Assembly: GCA_038030265.1 (NCBI GenBank)
Contig: CM075940.1
Coordinates: 6,448,001 to 6,512,000 of the forward strand
Reading direction: 5' to 3'
DNA length: 64,000 nt
DNA from: Corythucha ciliata
Taxonomy: Eukaryota > Arthropoda > Insecta > Hemiptera > Tingidae
The notes below the pieces were generated by a model. It made no database searches. It saw only the letters and a list, made by a program, of their open reading frames with translations, and was not told the DNA's origin. The position numbers were made by a program, and so were the translations under genes. Positions 59,570 to 64,000 of this stretch are shown piece by piece; positions within the stretch are counted from its first letter, which is position 1; each line of letters starts with the position of its first letter.

Positions 59570-61330
59570 CAGTATGGCCAGTCGGTCCAGCAAGTCAGAT
59601 TTAGCATTTTAATGGCATGAATCGTCAGTTAAGCCATCTGCAAGTCGTAAATGATCAGTTTGGCTTGTTTTAGGGCATATATCGTCTGAAGTTTCAAGGA
59701 TCATTTTCTATTGCGTGGAGGCTCAAGTCAGGCCTGTTAAGCAGTTAGGCGTGAACGGTATGTTTAGCCATTTTATAGCAATTTTATAGCGCGACAGTGG
59801 TCAGTTTATCCAGTCGTTAGACTGCCAATTCGGTGTTGAAGGGGGGAGGGGTGTCAGCCAGTTTGTAAGGTGGGGACGGATAATTTTAAGTGCGTAAACA
59901 CCGTGGTCAGTTTATCAGTTCGAGTCAGGAATAGCCATGCTTGGCTATTTATTACTTTATTGGGAAAATTGAAAGGCATGAATCGTCATTACGCCATCTG
60001 TAGCCTCTGCAAACGGTGCAAATGATCAGTTTGACAATTTATGGAGCGTTAATTGCCAATTTTTGAATGCAATTGGTTGTATGAAATTTTTCCAACGCCA
60101 ATTTCAAGCGTGAACAGTCAGTTTTGCCTTTTTGTACAGTGTGAATAGTCAGTTTGCCATTTCTACGGCCAAAATTGTCAATATCGTCATTTATAGGGAG
60201 TGAATAGTCAGTGTGAAATTTGCGTGGCACGAATAGTCAGTTTTGTCGTTTGCCGAGCAGGAATTGCCAGTTTAGCTATTTTTTAGAGCGGGAATGACCA
60301 GGTCTGCCCTTTTCTAGCTGCCAATGGTCAGTAGGGCCATTTTCAGAGCAGGAATTGCCTGTTTGGGCATTTTCAAGGCGTTAATAATCGTCCATTTAGC
60401 TATTTTCATGGCAAATAGAGTCAGTTTTGACGATTTCAAGGCTTTGACAGCCATAATTGCCATTTTTAGGGCGCATAGAGTCAGTTTTCCAGCTATGGGC
60501 TGGGGGTTGGCCATTTTCGGCCCTCGAATAGTCCATTTTGCTATTTTCATGGCAGGAGCCACCTGTTATTCAGGCATTTCTAGAGCGTGATTCGTCAGTT
60601 TTCCAATTTTTAGAGCTCGTAAAGTAAGTTCGGCAATTTCTATGGTTCAACTGTAGTTAGAGAACCTTTAAAACACAGGTACTGCAACACGGATTTCAGC
60701 GCCATATTTGGTCCCTCAGTTGTTAGGGTAAACAAAATATCATGAATGAAAAAATTGTCATCGTAACAGCAAACAAACGCGGAACGCGATCGAAATAAAT
60801 CAAAAAATATTACTTGTCAATGAGATCAGGTGATAATTATAATCATGTGAGGGACCAAGCATGGCGCCGATTTCCGTGTTGCAGTACTCGTGTTTTATAG
60901 TGCCTTACTTTAGTAATCGCAATTTTCAAGACACGAATCGTCGGTTTTGCCATTTTTAGGGCTCAAATAGTCTATGAAGTCAAGACCAAGGCGCGTAAAT
61001 GGTCGATTTTGCCATTTTCAGGACAGAAATAATCTTTTTAGGCACTTCCAGGGTGCGTGAAGTCATTTCGGCCGTTATCGGGACTCGATTAGTCCGTCTA
61101 ACCAAAGGCGCGTATTAGTCATGTTGGGCACGGAAATGGTCAATTTGGTCATTTTTAGCGCGCGAATGATCGATTTTGCTACCTTCGGGTCGTAATCATA
61201 TGATCTTTTCAGGCTTTTTCAGGAGTTCACCAATCACCAGGTTTGGCCATTTTTAGGGCGCGTGAAGTCAATTTAGCCATTTTCGGAACGGGAATCGTCA
61301 GTTTTATATTTTCGGGCGCGAGTTTAGTTA
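59570..61330. repeat. Degenerate ~40-bp tandem array, CGTCAGTTTTGCCATTTT orientation
   Basis: Phrases like GGCGTGAATAGTCAGTTTTG followed by CCATTTTTAGG recur at about 40 bp (twice 20) for 1.7 kb. The shared core CGTCAGTTTTG is the complement of CAAAACTGACG in the adjoining array, so orientation flips near 59470. Isoleucine/alanine-rich frames at 60314-60590 come from this array. A MITE is inserted at 60666-60900. Confidence 0.75.
60666..60900. mobile_element. MITE with 53-bp terminal inverted repeats
   Basis: 60666-60718 and 60848-60900 are inverted copies with about ten differences, sharing GTACTGCAACACGG, GGCGCCAT or GCGCCATA, and TTGGTCCCTCA. The 129-bp centre is AT-rich with no frame. 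It interrupts the 40-bp array. A target duplication was not recognised, so the superfamily is open. Confidence 0.75.
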
Positions 61331-62043
61331 GTCCGGCCGCTTTTTGGGCGCTCAGAGGCCACACCAATTTTCCCGCGGACGGCCATCCCTGAAGCTTTAA
61401 GGACTCGACGCAGGCCAACCTTGTTGGGCCACTGTGGATTCGAGATAACTGCGATACTATAACCTGCTGACGAAATTGGTTTTGAATGAGTCAATCCTGC
61501 GAAATTTTGTTTTTCCATGGGGCCAGACCCGCCCCAGGGTAGTCGGTTTTGAATTGTAAAAAAAAAATGGTGTGAAATTAGACCTCAATTGAAATCGATA
61601 ACACACCATCGACTACGGTCCGAAAATCGAAACTCTTCGAGATTATGATTTTTAAAATTATTTTTGAAAATATTAAGCCACTTTTCTTGACAAAATACAA
61701 GTTGCTCGCTTCCGAGTAAATTTTTTGCAATTTTCGAAGGCGGAATCGGAAAGAGCACAATTTTTTCTGTCCGGGCACCTTGGCATGAAAGGCATATTTT
61801 TCCGGGCCGAGAAAAAAAGTATGATTTTTCGAGGCCCAGAATACGCCTTTCTGCTGAGGTGCACACGTGATTTTTTATCCTACGCAAGAAGGGGAAAAAA
61901 TTAATTTAACTGTTTTTTCCAGAACCCTGTATTTGATTTTGACCCCAACCAGCAAGTAAAACCGCTGTCACTTTTTAGAGCTTTTTACAACTACATATTT
62001 GTTTTTTCTGTTGTTCGTATTACTCACTCTCTTCCGCCATAAT
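61331..62043. other. No gene recognised
   Basis: Overlapping minus frames between 61324 and 61887 are AT-rich and unassigned. An A tract of nine lies near 61559. Confidence 0.4.
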
Positions 62044-62330
62044 TTAACAAAACTGGAAAGTGGAATAAAAAGAAAACTTTTACCCATCCTTACTTGACAA
62101 AATACGAATAAAAGTGCATCTAGACAAATGAAAACGCCTGTGCGAGTGGGAACGACATCGGTCGGTGATGTGGAGGAGCGAGGAGAGGTGCGTTGCGTGG
62201 CAACGAGAAGAACCCCTGCCAGGAATGGGAAACAAAATGCGATAGCCATCCGAAGCGCATCTTGGTGGAAAATTTTGGCAAACATTTTCATGCTAAGCGA
62301 TATCAAAAATCTATAAAAATCGATTTTCAT
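62044..62330 (-). CDS. Possible small two-pass membrane protein
   Basis: ATG at 62330 opens 79 codons with hydrophobic stretches MAIAFCFPFLAGVLLVA and GVFICLDALLFVFC, separated by a serine/threonine/proline-rich loop. The exon ends CAA|GTAAGG. A 41-bp segment with an excellent pyrimidine tract ends TTTCCAG, and the next codons are TTT TGT TAA, giving an 81-residue product. The tiny final exon parallels the TMEM26-like model. A 62-codon frame lies antisense, so the strand is not certain. No family was recognised. Confidence 0.3.
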
Positions 62331-62389
62331 TACAGTTGCGAGCCATGAAAGCACGCGTTTTCACATCGAGTAGGATAAAAAGTTTATTT

Positions 62390-62780
62390 CTGACGTGCCA
62401 AATTCACGAGATTTGGTTTTTGAAAGATCCAAACCGGTGATTTTTTTTTTTTTCAAGTACTAAAACCGAAGTTGGTTCTCAAACTAGGCGACACCGTGAA
62501 ATTGGTTTCTGTAGGTGACAAATCCACGTTTAGACTTCGAAAATGCCCAGCCCGCGGAATTGCTTTTTTGAATGACCCTAAATCGTGAAATGGCTTTTTT
62601 GAATTGGGATAACCCTGTGAAATTGGCTTCTCATCGGGTCGATTCTGTGAAATTGACTTTTCAATGGGACGAAACCCGCAAAATTTGGTCAGTGAGTGCC
62701 AATATTCCCGTAAAATTCGTGCTTTGGAAGGGTCAAACCAGCAAAATTGATTTCTTAGAGTGCCAAATCTGTTAAATTAG
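62390..62780. repeat. Degenerate ~31-bp tandem array (GTGAAATTGGCTTTT words)
   Basis: GTGAAATGGCTTTTTTGAAT, GTGAAATTGGCTTCTCATCG and GTGAAATTGACTTTTCAATG follow at about 30-32 bp. The frame at 62572-62775 is created by the phase of the repeat. Confidence 0.7.
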
Positions 62781-62782
62781 GG

Positions 62783-62960
62783 CAGGGCTGGCCAACCTTT
62801 TTTGGTCGTGGGCCATTAAACCTGGTTGTAAGAACTCAGGACTTTGATCTTACAAAAAGGTCGTGACGCTCTGAATAAAACGCACTTGGGGCCTGTTCAA
62901 TAACTTCAACAACATAACTTAACCACAGTATTATAACGTTTTCCATTTGCACAAAAAGTG
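62783..62960 (+). mobile_element. hAT-superfamily 5' terminus, truncated
   Basis: CAGGGCTGGCCAACCTTTTT followed by GGTCGTGGGCCA is the characteristic start of a large group of hAT elements (CAGGGGTGGGCAAAC...GGGCC type). No matching inverted end was found before the window ends, so it is a fragment or extends with its 3' end beyond recognition. The end coordinate is a guess. Confidence 0.55.
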
Positions 62961-63049
62961 TGCCTTGTGGCAGCTCATTCCAGTGCCAGCATTAGACACT
63001 TGGCGCCTCCGTGAAGTTGCCTTCAGGACCGTTTCCCCCACACTTCATC

Positions 63050-64000
63050 ACTTATTCTCAATTTCAAAGGTGAATTAGCGATTTTTCTCCATTTTAGCAG
63101 TGAATTAGCGATTTATCTCCATTTCAGCCGTGAATTAGAGATTTTTCTTGCAAATGAGCAATTTCACCCATTAATTAGCGCTAAATTTTCTAATTATAGC
63201 CACGAAGTTGTCTCCGGAAACCGTGACTTGCCATTACTCAATTTATTTCTGGGAAATAGTAAATGTTCTCAATTTAACCCCCTTAATAGCCATTTTTCTT
63301 GACTTAAGCCGTGAATTAGCGTTTAACATAATTGTAGCCTCCTAGCGGTCATCAACGAGATCCCCCCCCCCCATTTTTGCTGCAAATTAACGCTTTTTCT
63401 TAATTTTATCCGCGAATTAGCGCATTATCTTCATTTAGCCGTGGATTAGCGATTTTGTTCACTTTCAGCCACAAAGTTACCTTCAGAAGCCTCAAATGCG
63501 CGTTTTCTCCATTTTAACCGCGAATTTTAGCGTAATTTCCATACGTATGCGCTTCTTCTCAATTTATCGGTGAATTACCGATTTCTCCCCGCATCTCAGC
63601 CGCGATTGTCACGGCATTGTAGCACGCGTTTTGTCATTTTAGAGATTTTTAACCATTTTATCACTGAATTAGTGATTTATCTGATTTCCTGATTTCTCAA
63701 TTTTCCGTGAATTAGCAAGTTTTCTCTAATTAACCCCCAATTAGCAATTTTTACTTATTTTAGCCGCTAATTATGGATTTTTACACGTTTCATCAACAGA
63801 TTACAGTTCCCTCAATTTTCGCTGCGAATTACTTAACGCTTTTTCTGAAATTTGGCCCTGGACTAACGATTTTTTTCACTTTCTGGCACGAAGTTACCTT
63901 CAGAAGCCACGAAATGACGTTTTCTCCATTTGACCCGCGAATTAGCGTTTTGTTTACTTCAGCGCTTCTTCTCAATTTTGTTGATGAATTAACAATTTTT
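63050..64000. repeat. Degenerate ~30-bp array (GTGAATTAGCGATTTTTCTC words), runs off the window
   Basis: GTGAATTAGCGATTTTTCTCCATTTTAGCA-type units (two parts: GTGAATTAGCGATT and CTCCATTTTAGC) repeat at about 30 bp from 63068. They decay into looser CGAATTAGCG / TCTCAATTT words to the last base. The vocabulary matches 39.69-40.16 kb. Confidence 0.7.

Noticed and set aside
59570..61330. Repetitive region that at first sight resembles a CRISPR array
   Set aside because: Units diverge continuously, there is no constant repeat with unique spacers, and the context is eukaryotic.
61968..62354. A single unspliced 128-codon frame
   Set aside because: It begins at a non-ATG codon and runs through a strong donor/acceptor pair 41 bp apart; the spliced reading is preferred, with low confidence.

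Overview
The window looks like a gene-poor, AT-rich, repeat-laden stretch of an animal nuclear genome. There are no operons or bacterial-style genes. Almost every long open frame is either a transposon relic or chance. The genuine coding signal consists of small exons joined by very short introns: the best-supported models use introns of 41-52 bp, with a few at 72-87 and one near 283 bp. That intron class is known from larvaceans, some nematodes and other compact lineages. With a TMEM26-like membrane protein and a THAP zinc finger it argues for a metazoan, but the species cannot be fixed from this sequence.

Layout. 1-8 kb is non-coding, with dispersed repeats, a 94-bp perfect inverted repeat in a 13-bp duplicated target (2.75-3.05 kb), a GC-rich coding-like island (4.5-5.0 kb) and a tRNA-derived palindrome (6.0-6.26 kb). 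8.2-9.0 kb carries a CCAAT/CRE promoter-like block and the first exon of a THAP-domain gene. 10.3 kb has a second tRNA-derived palindrome. 12.4-13.2 kb holds a four-exon minus-strand gene of unknown function. 15.3-15.8 kb is the 3' end of a Penelope-like retroelement: GIY-YIG endonuclease remnants followed by a hammerhead-like motif. 16.5-19.85 kb is a transposon cluster with a triple nest (foldback element > hAT-like element of exactly 1,000 bp > MITE) and a piggyBac-like remnant. 25.05-25.34 kb is an intact-looking SINE with two complete tRNA-type promoters and an 11-bp target duplication. 31.8-36.05 kb is a decayed non-LTR retrotransposon on the minus strand, split by a 0.66-kb insertion.

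45.4-47.5 kb is the only gene cluster: an unknown minus-strand gene, a TMEM26-like gene starting 21 bp away on the plus strand, and the last exons of a third gene. 48.5-50.2 kb is a probable LTR-retroelement fragment lodged inside a degenerate tandem array.

58.2-64 kb is dominated by highly diverged tandem arrays with periods of about 20, 30 and 40 bp. They are interrupted by a MITE, a hAT terminus and one possible small membrane-protein gene. Related degenerate arrays recur across the whole window, as do more than twenty homopolymer C or G tracts. No CRISPR array, rRNA or functional tRNA gene was seen.
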